Part shown: positions 47,201-59,018 of the stretch, piece after piece
Layout: every line of letters starts with the position of its first letter
How positions within the stretch are numbered: the stretch's first letter is position 1
Source of the DNA: Trichosphaerium sp. ATCC 40318
Taxonomy: Eukaryota > Discosea > Flabellinia > Trichosidae
NCBI GenBank assembly: GCA_038496445.1
Contig: JALMLS010000009.1
Location: 62,001 to 126,000 of the forward strand
Direction of reading: 5' to 3'
DNA: 64,000 bases
Notes under the pieces: model-generated
Told to the model about the DNA's origin: nothing
The model's input: the letters and a program-made list of their open reading frames with translations, nothing else
Database searches by the model: none
Translations under genes and position numbers: made by a program

Positions 47201-48745
47201 ACAACAGGGATCAGATAATGTGGTAAAGGAGAAAGTACATCGGACAGAAGTCTAAAATGTCACTTTTAGGAGAAGAGAACGTTGTGTTCAATTTAGAACA
47301 ACTAAAAAAGTAACTCGTTCTTTCCTACAAAGATTTTACTTTTCAGGTGATTATGAAGACCAATTAGGCATTGCATTCTTTTTTGAAATAAAAGCACGTG
47401 TATTTTGATATTTCCATTACTTTCACGTGATAACATTATTTGAATTAAAGGTGCTTGAATTTCCTTCGGGTGAAAACTTGCCTCATTCAGGTATGCTCTC
47501 AGTGGGCCTCACTGCTGATTCTCATTGGCGTGGTAATCTTGGATGTCATAGTGGAGAAGTATCATATTGTTCTAAGACAGGAAAAGCTTACTTTGGAAAA
47601 CGTACAAAACAACAAAACACTACTCCAACAAATCAAAAACTATCTAATATTTTTTACTTTGCAGCAAAAGAAGGAGTTCCATACGGTCCTAACTTCACAG
47701 TTGGAGATGTTGTCGGATGTGGCGTTTTGACTACTGGAGAGGTCTTCTTTACTCTAAATAATACCTTCCTTATGACCGTACCTTCATTTAAAGTACATCC
47801 AAGACAAACAATGGTCGCATGCGTGTCATCATTAGCAAGAGTTAAATTTTCTTTTAATCTTTCTGGACCTTTTATTTTTGAACAATATAGAAAGATGATG
47901 TTATCTATCAAATCACCTTTAATACCTGCTGTTAATACTATTGCTCTTGATCTTTTTTTGGATAAAAACATAATAAGAATGGTATGCGCTGAACTCACAC
48001 GGCTCTTTATCGATAGAACAGAGTTATATCTGGCAACTACTTTCATCGAAGGTGTTGCAATGATGGGTACTACCTCGTCTTTTTTCTTCCTCCCTGGTTT
48101 TTCTTATTTTTTTCTTGGTCTTGTAATTTTTTTGTTTGTTCCGCTTTTCTGAGTTTTTTTATAGATCCAAATACGGCTAAAAATATATGCGAAGCGTGCC
48201 CGAGGTTATGGACAACTATGCAAACACATAAGGACCCTGTAATTATACGTCAAAGGGAGCTTTGCAAAAGACAATTTGCAAAAGTTGGATTCCCTGTAAT
48301 ACCATCAGGAGTGTGGAGCTCGCAAGATAATATTCGACCACATGACCCTAATACACATAACCTTCGCAGATCTGTATCGGCAGACAGCTATACTGAATCT
48401 GGTAACAGAGGAAGCCCTTCAATGTCCCGAATGAGGCATGCCAACTCACAAATCTCAATGCGCCATGACATCCACCCTAGCCATCCTATTGTTTCTACTA
48501 CTATTGCAACTTCTAATGATGCTATAAGACATCATCGTGGTACTTCTAATAGTCATCAACAACAGAATCCAATAAGGTTATATGGATGTAAGAAAGGAAC
48601 AAGAAAGTGGGTTAGTTTTACGATATATGAAAGATCTGAAAGAGAAGTTAAGGCGTCATATGCCAGAAAATTAGGTTTAGATTGGACTCAAATCGTTTGC
48701 GTACGAAAACATCTTCCGTTGAATTCACCTTTGAAGTTTCTTTGA
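44256..48745 (+). CDS. Protein kinase - helical region - UBR zinc finger - SPRY fusion protein
   Basis: The start MGGPLTKVSQNK fits an N-myristoylation site. The kinase domain is complete: EQIGKGAFGTVYLGE, YALKFITC, IIMEYIEGHTLRNV, IVHRDIKPANIIL, IIVDLGVWSEIN (DLG for DFG), GTLPYFAPEYWN, KVDIWALGCVLYEV and HNRPSAKELLNHD. About 350 helical, HEAT/ARM-like residues follow (KVRMACLKLLEDLIRRE). At 46918-47091 lies a UBR-type zinc finger: GFCYTCGSDVCLACVQHCH, RNHSVSI and YCHCSATRKCGC. A SPRY domain follows at about 47.4-47.9 kb: FFFEIKVLEF, GLTADSHWRG and GDVVGCGVLTTGEVFFTLNN. The end is HLPLNSPLKFL. Introns at 45040, 46632 and 47394 are best read as GC-AG. UBR boxes read N-degrons and SPRY domains bind substrates, so I infer a signalling and ubiquitin-linked scaffold. 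Confidence 0.82.
45040..45085 (+). other. GC-AG intron with GCATGG donor in the kinase catalytic loop
   Basis: With a GC donor the catalytic loop reads IVHRDIKPAN. With the nearby GT donor (45045) two residues are inserted (HRHGD), which would break the HRD motif. The motif therefore favours GC-AG here; both could be used as alternative donors. Confidence 0.6.
46632..46679 (+). other. GC-AG intron with GCACGTGT donor
   Basis: The exon ends ACTAAG and the intron runs GCACGTGTTTG to TTCTATAG. The frame FIQTK joins to VAPGLVISS without a shift. Read through, the frame stops at the end of the intron. Confidence 0.7.
47394..47450 (+). other. GC-AG intron with GCACGTGT donor, at the SPRY domain
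   Basis: Splicing gives GIAFFFEIKVLEFPSGE, the expected start of a SPRY domain. A second CACGTG (TCACGTGATAAC) lies about 20 nt before the acceptor, close to where a branch point is expected. Confidence 0.8.
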
Positions 48746-49073
48746 AAACTTGTTTTTTTTTTGTTTATCCCATTCTACGTCTTTCCCAAAACAACGTATT
48801 GTTGAGTTCTCATTTTTCTTACGAGTTTTCCAAAGGTTGAGATGAAACGTGGTGATTTGTTTCAAAAACTATCAGGCAACTCTTTTTCGATGCTAGAATC
48901 AGGAGCTTCTTTGTATTTTGTAATGTAAATATAGTTATTTTTTTTTCGAACTGTGACGTTGTTTGGGTAAAAAAAGTCAAGGAAAGTAGTTGAATAAAAA
49001 AACTCGAACGAAACGATTGTTACTTATTATCAACCAAAAGTATTGAAAACACGTGCTTGAAAATTTACAAGAA
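48746..49073. other. Intergenic
   Basis: Short AT-rich gap between two genes on the same strand. A CACGTG lies just before the next start codon (about 49051). Confidence 0.45.
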
Positions 49074-50113
49074 ATGTCAATAAACAAAAAACTAGCCCTG
49101 AATCAAAGGTATGTTCAATATACATGTCGATATTGTTCTAAAACACATCAACCAGTACACAGTCAAGAACGCGAATCGCAGAGCTACCTACAGAGATTTT
49201 AGCGCATATTCTTAGTTTTACTGAAATTAAAGCGCGATTAGCAGCGTGTCTTACCTGCGGTATATTTGCTTCCATTATTCATAATATTATTGGATATGTA
49301 AGAATCATTGTTTACACAATTGATCAAGCAAAAGTACTTTGTAAACAACCTGGTGTCCTTAAACATACAAGAATCGAAATACGCTGTGTTGAATTTCCTG
49401 ACTTGGTTGTAAACAAACTTGCTGGTGCTTGCACCACTATCCTTTCCCATTGTCAAGATATAACAGATATAGGCATCAAAGCCCTTGCTGGTGTTCACAC
49501 CATTGATCTTTGCTATTGCCAAAGTATTACTGATGAAGGCATTAAGGCGATCGCTGGTGTTCATACCATTACCCTTAGTGGTTGCCGAAGCATTACTGAT
49601 GAAGGCATCAAGGCACTCACTGGTGTTCATACCATCTACCTTAACTATTGCCAAAATATTACTGATGAAGGCATCAAGGCGATCGCTGGTGTTCATACCA
49701 TTACCCTTAGTGGTTGTCGAAACATTACTGATGAAGGCATCAAGGCACTCACTGGTGTTCACACCATTCATCTTGAATCTTGCCAAAGCGTTACTGATGA
49801 AGGCATCAAGGCACTCACTGGTGTTCACACCATAGATCTTGGATATTGCCAAAGCATTACTGACGAAGGCATTATGGCGATCGCTGGTGTTCATACCATT
49901 AACCTCGGTGGTTGTCAAAATATTACTGATGAAGGTATTAAGGCGCTCGCTGGTGTTCATACCATTAACCTTAGTGATTGCCAAAGCATTACTGATGAAG
50001 GCATCAAAGCGCTTGCTGGCGTTCATACCATCTACCTTAACGATTGCCAAAGCATTACTGGTGAATGCGTCAAAGCTCTTGCTGGTGCTTACAAGATACA
50101 CCGTAGAATTTAG
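49074..50113 (+). CDS. F-box and leucine-rich-repeat protein (copy 2)
   Basis: A short first exon (MSINKKLALNQ) joins through a 47-nt intron (GTATGT to CAACCAG) to RTRIAELPTEILAHILSF, an F-box. About ten leucine-rich repeats of 23 residues follow, nearly identical to each other: ITDEGIKALAGVHTIxLxxC. The protein ends KIHRRI. The repeats are also near-identical at the DNA level (units of 69 nt from about 49460 to 50090), which points to recent expansion or gene conversion. It is a paralogue of the gene at 7812-8811 and is expected to act as an SCF substrate receptor. Confidence 0.85.
49460..50090 (+). repeat. 69-nt tandem repeats coding for LRR units
   Basis: About nine copies of a 69-nt unit (cores like attactgatgaaggcatcaa and gctggtgttcataccatt) run head to tail. 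Some neighbouring copies differ at only a few positions. The periodicity also keeps a long antisense frame open by chance. Confidence 0.85.
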
Positions 50114-50349
50114 GCTTGAAGCTTTATCTGGTGTTTATTCGATTAAGGTCTGAACAAAGGTGTAGGTAACAAAGGGGCGAATCAATAAATTAGTAACAAG
50201 TCGTTGCGTTGTTAAATCAAAACCTTGTCTTCAATAAACAGCATCCCATTAGTATGTACTTCAACAAGTCATGCTAAAGGTGTAAACATTTATTAAACTA
50301 AGGGCATGATTTGGTACTACTTTGAGAAGCTATGGATAGCAATGTTAGG

Positions 50350-53300
50350 CTAACCTTGTTGATAAATTCTTATATTGCTCATATTCCTCGCAAGCATAGT
50401 AACTCCAAGAGCAATCCCAGAAAGTGTTGCTACAGCGCTTGTACAAAAAAGTACAGTTCTAAATCTTGTACTAAAGAAACATTTGTATGACCTGTTTTTT
50501 GTGAGTAAGTTGAAAAGACATTCAAAAAGAAGTACAGTAATTTGGAGTAAGACAAGTATTGTAAAAAGATCACATGTTTTTCATTAAAGTCACGTTTTTT
50601 GTAGAAATCTGTAGGTAAAAGTTTTGGTTTTTGGTTGTTCAGCCTTGACTTTGTATCGTACCAGTGTGCCCAATAAACATATTTGACTGAAACAACAAAC
50701 TTTTCAAATTGTTCAATTTCTTTACCGCTTGCGTCTTCGTTTGTATAAGATAGGGATTTATATGGTACTGCAAACCATTTGAAGAGGTACAATATAAAGA
50801 AAAATGACCTTGACCTTAAGGGAACAAAGTGTTAACAAAAAATGTGTTTTTTTCTCTTTTTTTCTCTTCGTACTTGCAAATTCGGCTCCATGAGCCTTGT
50901 AAAATATCGAACATTGCGTAATTACCTCCTACAGAATATATATCAAGCATTGATTGCAAATACATATCCATTGTAAGACGTAATCCTCTAAACAAATAAG
51001 AAGATAAACAACTTTGACTTTTGTTGTCTTTTTTTTCATACCTGTATTGTGGATGTACCCACGCCGTTACAATTTCGTAAGTACCAGGGGGTGGTTTTAT
51101 CCTAGGCCGGTTTTCTTCACAATCATCTTGTTCAGCGTCTTTATGTGAATCATGTTGTTTTACCTTGTAAAAAGCGGTTTAGTGTCTCAACTAATGTTCT
51201 TGTCTGTTTTTATGTGTACCTTTTCTGTAAGACAATAAGCAATAATATCATTCACTTTATCTTGTGAAGAAGCAAATGCAACAGAGCCTATAAAAATAAC
51301 AGTAAAAAACAAATCAGTTTTAAGAAAATAACAAGATTATCTGAGTTCTGGAGATTTCTTTTTTACCTGTTACTCTTATTTCTGATAGCATGTGTAGAAA
51401 TTCTGCTGATGTTTCATCTCTGGGTCTACCTATGTGCATAGGTTAACTTCATATAATGCATTTCAATTGATAGCTTGCCTCCACGATCACGCCATACTCT
51501 ATCTTCGTTTGAAAATATCCACCTCATCGCCTTCTCTTGCTTTCGTTCATCGATTTGATAGAACTTCACCTACGAAGCAAACCGGCTGTTAACAAACATT
51601 GTCTAGCTGTTTTGAACATATTTGAATAAAAACAGGAGGAAGTGGATACCATGTGTTTGTTATGTAGTTGAACTTCGTTAACACGTTTTAGGAATTCTTT
51701 CGGATTGATTTTAAGAGAATCAATAATCTTTTTAGTCTTTTCTTCGCATGAACTAGCCAAACGAAGTTGGGCTTTTAACTCAAAAAAGTGGTTTCTGTTT
51801 TGAATATAAAGAGCTGGTAGTACTTCTACATCATAATATCTAAATAGTAAACCAGTCAGCTTAAACAAAAAAATCATCTTGTCCATGTTTGGAAATAGCA
51901 CGTGATTTTCTGTTGGGCTCTTGTTGCAACTTGGTTGCTTCCAAAATGGTAGAGTTATTACCTTAAAATTTCCTTGTTAACACATTGCATTATCATATCT
52001 ATCACGTGATCCTTCTCTTCTGTTGTTATTTTTCTTCCTTGCTTTTTTTTTCTTTTCTTCATATTTTTCTTGTTGTATTGATTCAAATCAAAGCCAACTG
52101 TTAAAATTGACTTATCGTATGTTCCATCAGAAAAGAAAAGTTGAATAAACTTTGCAATAAATCTTCCAAAAGCATCAGGAGACACTAAAACAGCATAAGT
52201 ATGAGCTCCGAAAGAAACAATATTTACAAACAAAACAAGCTATCTTTTCTCGCTAACATAATGTATGATACTCCAATTAACAAACTTACAGTTCAAAATG
52301 TACACCGAACTGATTTAACAGGAATTTTAAGGTAATCAAATGATAAATCGAATAAGAAACCAATGTAAAGTAAAAAACTCATTCTTACCAAGTTTCATAA
52401 TTTCTTCGTTATTCTTAATCGCAATGAATGAGTTTGTCACTATTTGCCCTGGTAAATCCTTTTGTACTTCCACTTTCTTTGGTGGTTTTTGTCTTGGTAA
52501 AATACTCAATTCACTAGTGGGTTTAGATTGTCATAGAAAAAACCTCAAACATCAAGTTTTCTTGGATTTGTATGGAATTATTACCTGCTACTCTTTAACA
52601 TAAATAACCGTTGTTGCTGAGGCAATAGCTTATAGTTACTACTGTTAATGACTAAGTCACCAGGCTTTATCTTTTCCTAAAGACCAATGTCAACAACGAC
52701 AAACCTCTTTTAAACGAAAATCACTAACAGCCTTGAAATCGTAATAACTCTCTACTCCTGCATCTTTAAAAAAGTCGTCTCTAAAAGAATGTTACTAAGA
52801 AAATATCTCTAATTCACGTACTTGTATGTTATAATGCTTCCTGAAATCTGGGGCTGTAATACTTCAGAAGCAAGAGAAAAGACTTTTGAACTTGGAAATT
52901 GTTTTGGTAGTATTACTGCTTGTATACATCCAGATGCAATCAGTTGAGCGAACAATGACATCCAAACCAATGAAGTATCATACGGATGACCAGTACCGTA
53001 CAACTTCGAGAAGAAGTTAAAACCCAAAGTACAACGCACAGTAAAAGTATTTCTTACCTTATAAAAATAGAGTCCTTGGTCAGAGAATAGTACTTCTATA
53101 TTCTCTAGCTCATCGACAAATATTGAATCACCATCTTTACTCTCAGCATACAGACTTATAAACGCTGCGTTAGCCTTGAGTGCATTCTCCATAGGCTTCT
53201 CACAATGGTCTAAACTTGTAAGCTCAATTGACTTCTGGGTTCTTTTTATTGCTCATACCGCCATTTGGGGCATAGCACCCAACTATCTTCCGTCCGCAAA

Positions 53301-56300
53301 CACTAAGAGATCTCAAAAATCTATAAATATAAATAGGATTAGTTAACGATGTATGAGTGAGAACTATTTTCTCACGTGTTGTTAAGCCTACAGAGGTATC
53401 TTCTTGTTTTGAGTGGTGTTGTCTCTTCTTCAACTTTTTCTTTATCGTATTCATACTCTAGTTCAGCCTCCTAGGAAAGGAACCGATTAAAAAAAGTGAC
53501 ATAGATATAAACGAAAACCATACTCTCGATAGAAGGGAAGATTTCCGATTAAGTACATAGGTGCACCGATCACTTGACTTAACATTTGAATCAATGAGTT
53601 TGCAAATAACTTGACGACGACTTCTTAAGTCTTCTATGCTCAATGATTGTTTGTAGTTATCCACAAAGAATTTAGCAATTTCGTGATCGACTAGGAATGA
53701 ATTAGAATCAACGAATGGTAATTGTAGTTATTTGTACCTCCATCCATTGGAATTGTTTTAATGTCAGGATGTGTAATTTTAGCCAAGTCAATGTATTCAC
53801 CATACAGGCCTATTAACGATGCTTTGAAGTTCTCGTCAATATTTCTGCGATCATCTACTTCTACTACAACGCTAATATCACGATTCCAAAGCTCTGAGTG
53901 ATATCCACAAGCAACAAGATGTTCACTAAGAATAAAATAAGAATCGAAAAAAATAAAAAAAGCTCACCGAAGTTCTTTGTTTTGAGGGAGATTGGAAACA
54001 TGTTTATCGATGTGCGTCTTTCTAGCGTTAAGCTTCTCTTCTTGGGTCTTATGGCTTGATACATCAAGTTCAAAAAACTCATTGAGTGTATCAATTATAG
54101 AAGCAGCAACATGTGCATATTTTTTATCTCCAGCTTTTGAACGCTCTACTCTTCTACTGAGACTTGTGAGTATTTTTGTTATTTCTTTATTCTAGACAAA
54201 ACTAATTAGCACGTGATAAATGCATCTATGATGAAACTAGAAAGAAGTAAAACCTTTAGAATTTCTTCGGGAAACTTGTTGTTAAATATCGCAATCAATT
54301 CTTCTGGAGTCTTTTCTTTGTGTTTTTCAAGCTCTGCTGGGAATAAATTTTTATACAACACAATTCTTGATAGCTTCTCTCTCATATCAGCAGCAACTAA
54401 TCATATAAAAATCAATGGTAATTCTTATTTGTTAAGTCAGTTTCAGTGTGAACTTACCAGTCTTTTTGAAAGTTTTTGATTTGATTTCATTCTCAAGCAC
54501 TCCAAGTTGATATCTTGTCAATTTGGTAACGCATTCATTCTTGGTACTTATTAATTGGAATGCCATGTTAATGATTTCTGTTAACTCATTAAATTGGTTC
54601 ATAGTAAGCCCACTACAAACAACAAATTAACAAAACACCAAAAGCTTAGTACGAAACCTACCTGTCTTCTTCTTTTTTCTTAGGACCAGCGAAAAGGTAC
54701 TTTCTAAGGCCAGAGAATAGTTTATTGTTCAATTGGGGCTTACATATCCTACACGTGCTCTTAATATGATCACGCTGCCCGCCTGCAACAAGCATTCGGA
54801 ATGTAGCAGCAACCTAAAAATGCAGTTGAAAAACCAAAATATTGTTAGAACGAAGCTTACCTGTTCTTTAGAAACAAAATCAAACTGTTGAGCGTATTTA
54901 TACGCTGCATGTAGTACTACTATCAAACTATAGTCTCGCCTGTTTTCTAGTTTAACTGACATATGCCATAGCATTTTGCTGATCTAATAAGCGTTAGAGA
55001 TATTTTTTAGTAACAACGTGCTTTTGGGAGTTCTTCACTGCCATATAATTTAAGTACAAGCTCTATTCCATCTTGTAGAAGCACTGATATACTATGTCCG
55101 CGTGTGTACACCTTTTTAAGTATAGATATTATATCCTTGAGAAGTGTCAAGACATCTAAAAAGAAGGTCAGGTTTCACGTGATGTATTTTTTCGTAGAAT
55201 ACCTTTTTCTTCTGAAATGTTTGTGGCTTTTTCTTTTATACTGTTCGAGATTGTTGGTAGACTGAATATCATAAACTTGTAACTATTCATTCCTCTGTAA
55301 ATTGTTTTTAAACCAAGATCAAGGGCTTCTTGTACAACGTCATCATTACTGCAATCTTTTCCAAAAACCTGTCCAAACACTACAGCAAGATGTTTCTTAA
55401 AATACATGATGAACTCATCTGGAGTCATTTTCCTTCTTGCCAGAGATGCTCCAATATCCTGAGCAAATAATCAGATAACATTAACAATACCAGGTGTTGA
55501 CTAACAGTTCAAATGGCTAAAAACTAAAAACAAGATAATTGTACCATCACAACTCTTATCCTATCAGGATTTCTTGTACACCCTGTACTTTCTAAAAAGT
55601 ATTCTAAAGCCCCAAAACCATCTTTAGAAATCTTATCAGGTTTTCTAGAGCATAACGATGCTCTAAAGAACTTGATACAAGCCTTTGCAACTTTTTCTAA
55701 GAAAAAATAAATTCAAACAAAATAGAGAATAAATCTATTCAGTACCTTTGTCTTCGTCTTGTATGCGGTTTGTAATACGTAGTATATTTGGTATAATATG
55801 TTCATGTACAAGCGAAAGGTTAATGTTATGCTGTATCGAAAGAGAAAGAATATCAATGAATTGAAGCAAGCTGAATAACTTGATATCTGGTACAGCATCT
55901 TTCAATTGATTAACAAGTTCCTCAACGCTATCATATAGCTAATGAATAGTTATTGCTACTGTAACTAACACATGGTATAACATACATTCATTGCATCGTC
56001 ATTGCTCATCCCAACAGCCAGTGCTGTATACAATAGCATAATCCGACGTTGCTGAAGTGAAACGGTACCTTCTAAATATGGGTGAGCGTTCTATAACCTC
56101 TGTGGTGATAAAACGAACCTGTTGAAGAGACTTTGAATAATTTATCAGCCGATGAAGATATGAAGGCTTCTCTATTCAGAAAATTAGTCAAGAGCGGTTT
56201 GAAAAACGAATTTCAAAAAAAAATTTAGATATTGATAGTAATATTGTACCCATTCAATACCACACTGATGTTGAAAACATCTAATAGGTTTGATACAACA

Positions 56301-57180
56301 ACATAAGGTATAGTATATTTCTTGTATTGTTCAATAAATAGATCGACAAGCTCTTCAGGCAAAGTACGCAGTTTTCCTACACCAATGAATTTACACTAGT
56401 AAAATAACGTGATAGTAGACACGTGTCAAGTTTCTTACCAGCAATAAGTAGTATCTCGTCGTTGTTAGAAGTTAGACTATCTATTAATATTCTCGCTGTT
56501 TCGCACGTTTCTAAGTATGTCCAAGATCGTTGTTCATGTTCTACAAAGCAAAAAAAAAATGAGAAAAAAGAATGGTTGACTTTTTTTACCTTCAGCATCT
56601 CCTATCATGTGACAAAGATCGAGCTTCGATAAATCATCAAGTAAGTCGTTTTTCTCTACGACAGACTGAACGACAGGAAGGACTTCCGAAATGATGAAAG
56701 GCATGAGATGACGAATAACTTTGCTATCAGCTTTGTAAAGATCTTTGAAACAAAGCGTTAGATAGATTTATAAACTTTTACGAGAAACACAATTGGTTTC
56801 GGCTAACCTGTCAAACAACTAGAAACTATGAGAAGAACTGATTCATCAACGTCTTGCGTATTCTGAGACAACAGGGAACTAAATAACAAAAACAATTCTT
56901 TAAGCGCATTTGGGCGATTGTCGAGCTACTTTTACGTTAAATAGACGCGTGTGAAGTGTCTTACTTGGTCCCTAATATTGGATACGGTTACATTGATTGT
57001 TTGGACTTTGCCGTCTATCTCTTTGCCTTTTTTATACGCTGTGCATCCCAAAGACACTAATTGCAGACTTTCATCTATTTTTAAAACGGTTTTACGTTGT
57101 TTTAAGTCTTGGACAGCCTCAGCAAAGTCATGGTACAGTAACAACACTGGAGTTGGCTTCCAGGCGGGTTTAGCTGTCAT
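50350..57180 (-). CDS. Giant intron-rich protein of unknown function with C-terminal TM segment
   Basis: The start MTAKPAWKPTPVLLLYHDF is followed by some 25 short exons. The first half is helical and HEAT-like in character (LLIVSSCLTDLYKADSKV, LMPFIISEVLPVVQSVVE, KVAKACIKFFRASLC). A charged part carries KYLFAGPKKKEEDSG and VAADMREKLSRIVLY. The middle includes SVCGRKIVGCYAPNGDHCEK, reached through two introns that keep phase, so the two halves form one gene. The second half holds YGTGHPYDTSLVWMSLFAQL, KEFLKRVNEVQLHNKHM and GTYEIVTAWVHPQYRGLRL, which faintly recalls an acetyltransferase loop. The end is TLSGIALGVTMLARNM then YQQG, a possible membrane anchor. I recognise no family; length is roughly 1,900-2,000 residues. 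Confidence 0.55.
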
Positions 57181-57688
57181 TTTTGATCAATAAACTTAAC
57201 CATGTTGCTAAGTAGCGTATTGATCATCGCATTGTCCTGGGTGGGTCACTTTGTTACATAGTGATTTGAATGATGAGCCAGAGTGCAACGCCCATCCTGA
57301 GGAGTGTAAACAACGAAGACTGTCAAAGTTTTGCAAGCACAACTGAGTACAAAAACTAAACTACAAACGCCGTGCTTTGTATGTTAATTGATTTACGCAT
57401 CGAAAAGCATGTCGAAGATAAAACAAATACTCAATTGTGGTTTTCTTCTGTACAAGTTAATTTATTGTACGACTTTGGTGTTAACGACATCACGTGATAG
57501 TATTTCAAAAATGCAGGACCCTTTAAGCCTAATGACTAGTCTGTCGGCATTGTAGCGTTGCATGAGAATATCTTAAGGGCATCAATAAATCAACATAGTA
57601 CCAACTGAACTCAGTCTTCGACTATCTTCGTTTCAATTAGATGACTTAAGATTGTTTTGACTAGGTGCATGAAAGTTAAACCGAAATA
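57181..57688. other. Divergent intergenic region
   Basis: This gap separates the start of the giant minus-strand gene from the start of the carrier-like gene. It includes an ATCACGTGAT palindrome at about 57490. No gene is seen. Confidence 0.4.
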
Positions 57689-58588
57689 ATGTCTGCTATA
57701 TTGAGAGCACAAGGAGCTGTAGTTTTAGCGAATTTCACAGTGCTTGGCCTCTTTGGTGCGCCACTAAACGCCGCTAAAAGAATACAGCAGCTCGCATACG
57801 GTCCTTTAGAGCCATTACAATCTGTCTTTTTTACACACGGCGCGATTGGATTTTACACGGCAATATATCCGTCATTAATAAGCTCTATCCCTGTCGTACG
57901 CGCGAAATACACGTATATTTGAGTTATCTTTAATTATTGCGTTGACACTTACTTTAACGAAAAAATTAGGTTGCTTTACGAACAACAGCACTCCATTACG
58001 CCATAAAATATAAGGTATCGCCAAATAAAACGCTCACGAGCTTCCTTACTTGTGCGTATTTTTTAAAAAAAGTGTAACTTCGCACGCCGTTAATTTTGCT
58101 TAGCCGTAGCGTCTTCCGTGGCAGCTGTGCCTGCGTTCTGTTTACAAACAAGATTAATAGAAAACTTACTCGCGCCTGACGCGTCATTCACATCAGAAAC
58201 AGGTCTCTACCACAATCTATTCAACGGCTACATACCGCTGGTGTTAAAATATTGGCTTCATAATGTCATTCAGTATCAAGTTTTTGAGGTAGTAAGGAAA
58301 GCATTCAAGCCAGGAGAGACCGGAACATACGTGACAGCATTCTTGTCATCTATTGTAGCATGTGTGGTAACTCTACCTTTTGAAACGATAGCGGCACACA
58401 TGTGTTCTTTTGCTGGACGTCATTATGGTCCTTTGTCTTTAGTATCATGTGTAAATGACATTTATGAAAAAAGTGGAATCTGGGGCTTTTTTGCTGGATT
58501 TGTACCGGAGCTTTTATATGTTGGGTTTAATACACTATCACACTTTGAATTATACATGATGTACAAGAAACTTCTCGACAAGAAATGA
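57689..58588 (+). CDS. Mitochondrial-carrier-like membrane protein (degenerate MCF)
   Basis: The protein starts MSAILRAQGAVVLANFTVLG. It shows three membrane-associated units that resemble carrier repeats: GAPLNAAKRIQQLAYGPLEP, then LYHNLFNGYIPLVLKYWL, YVTAFLSSIVACVVTLPFET, and GIWGFFAGFVPELLYVGFN at the end. The signature PxDxxKxR is only partly kept (PLNAAKR and PFETIAA), so it may be a divergent carrier or an MTCH-like outer-membrane relative. One intron of about 180-210 nt near 57900-58103 is longer than usual here. The protein ends MYKKLLDKK. Confidence 0.6.
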
Positions 58589-58684
58589 TTGCATTCCGGA
58601 GAGACAGAAACCAAAAAAAGTGACAAACAGTTCTTTGTGTTTTTTATTTCACTAAATGTAAATAAACGAAAACCCTCTATATTC

Positions 58685-59018
58685 TTATCCAAACGTATTA
58701 AGTTTATTCCAATGTGTTGCCGTTAATGTTGGTAACAATAATCCCTCTTTAAAAACGCTATAAGACGTATGTTTTGGTCCGTTGAAATACGATATTCTAA
58801 CAACAGTGTTTAGTTTTATCAAGCAGTACACTGTTCGTTTTTGATGAGCTAAAATTACCTACAGCCTTGTTGTTACAAACAATAGCGAGAGGACATAGTG
58901 AGTAAAGCTCCGAACCTGTTTGATGAGGGGTTCGAACACGAATGTAACACGTGCGTATCGATACAGTGGAGCTGCTTGCCAATATGTAGGAAGATCTGAA
59001 AACAATGTATAACTCCAC
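58685..59018 (-). CDS. 3' exons of an unknown minus-strand gene
   Basis: Two open segments read TCYIRVRTPHQTGSELYSL with LCPL next to it, and SYFNGPKHTSYSVFKEGLL ending HWNKLNTFG. A polypyrimidine-like acceptor (CTGTTGTTAG) precedes the second. The join between them is not resolved in phase. Upstream on the same strand (59358-59633), GYTPLWRAV hints at an ankyrin-like unit, but I cannot link it. Family unknown. Confidence 0.35.

Noticed and set aside
49238-50101. 287-codon minus-strand frame opposite the F-box/LRR gene
   Set aside because: It is the antisense of the 69-nt LRR repeats, whose periodicity keeps the reverse frame open. The plus strand has the F-box, the LRR consensus and a sensible first exon.
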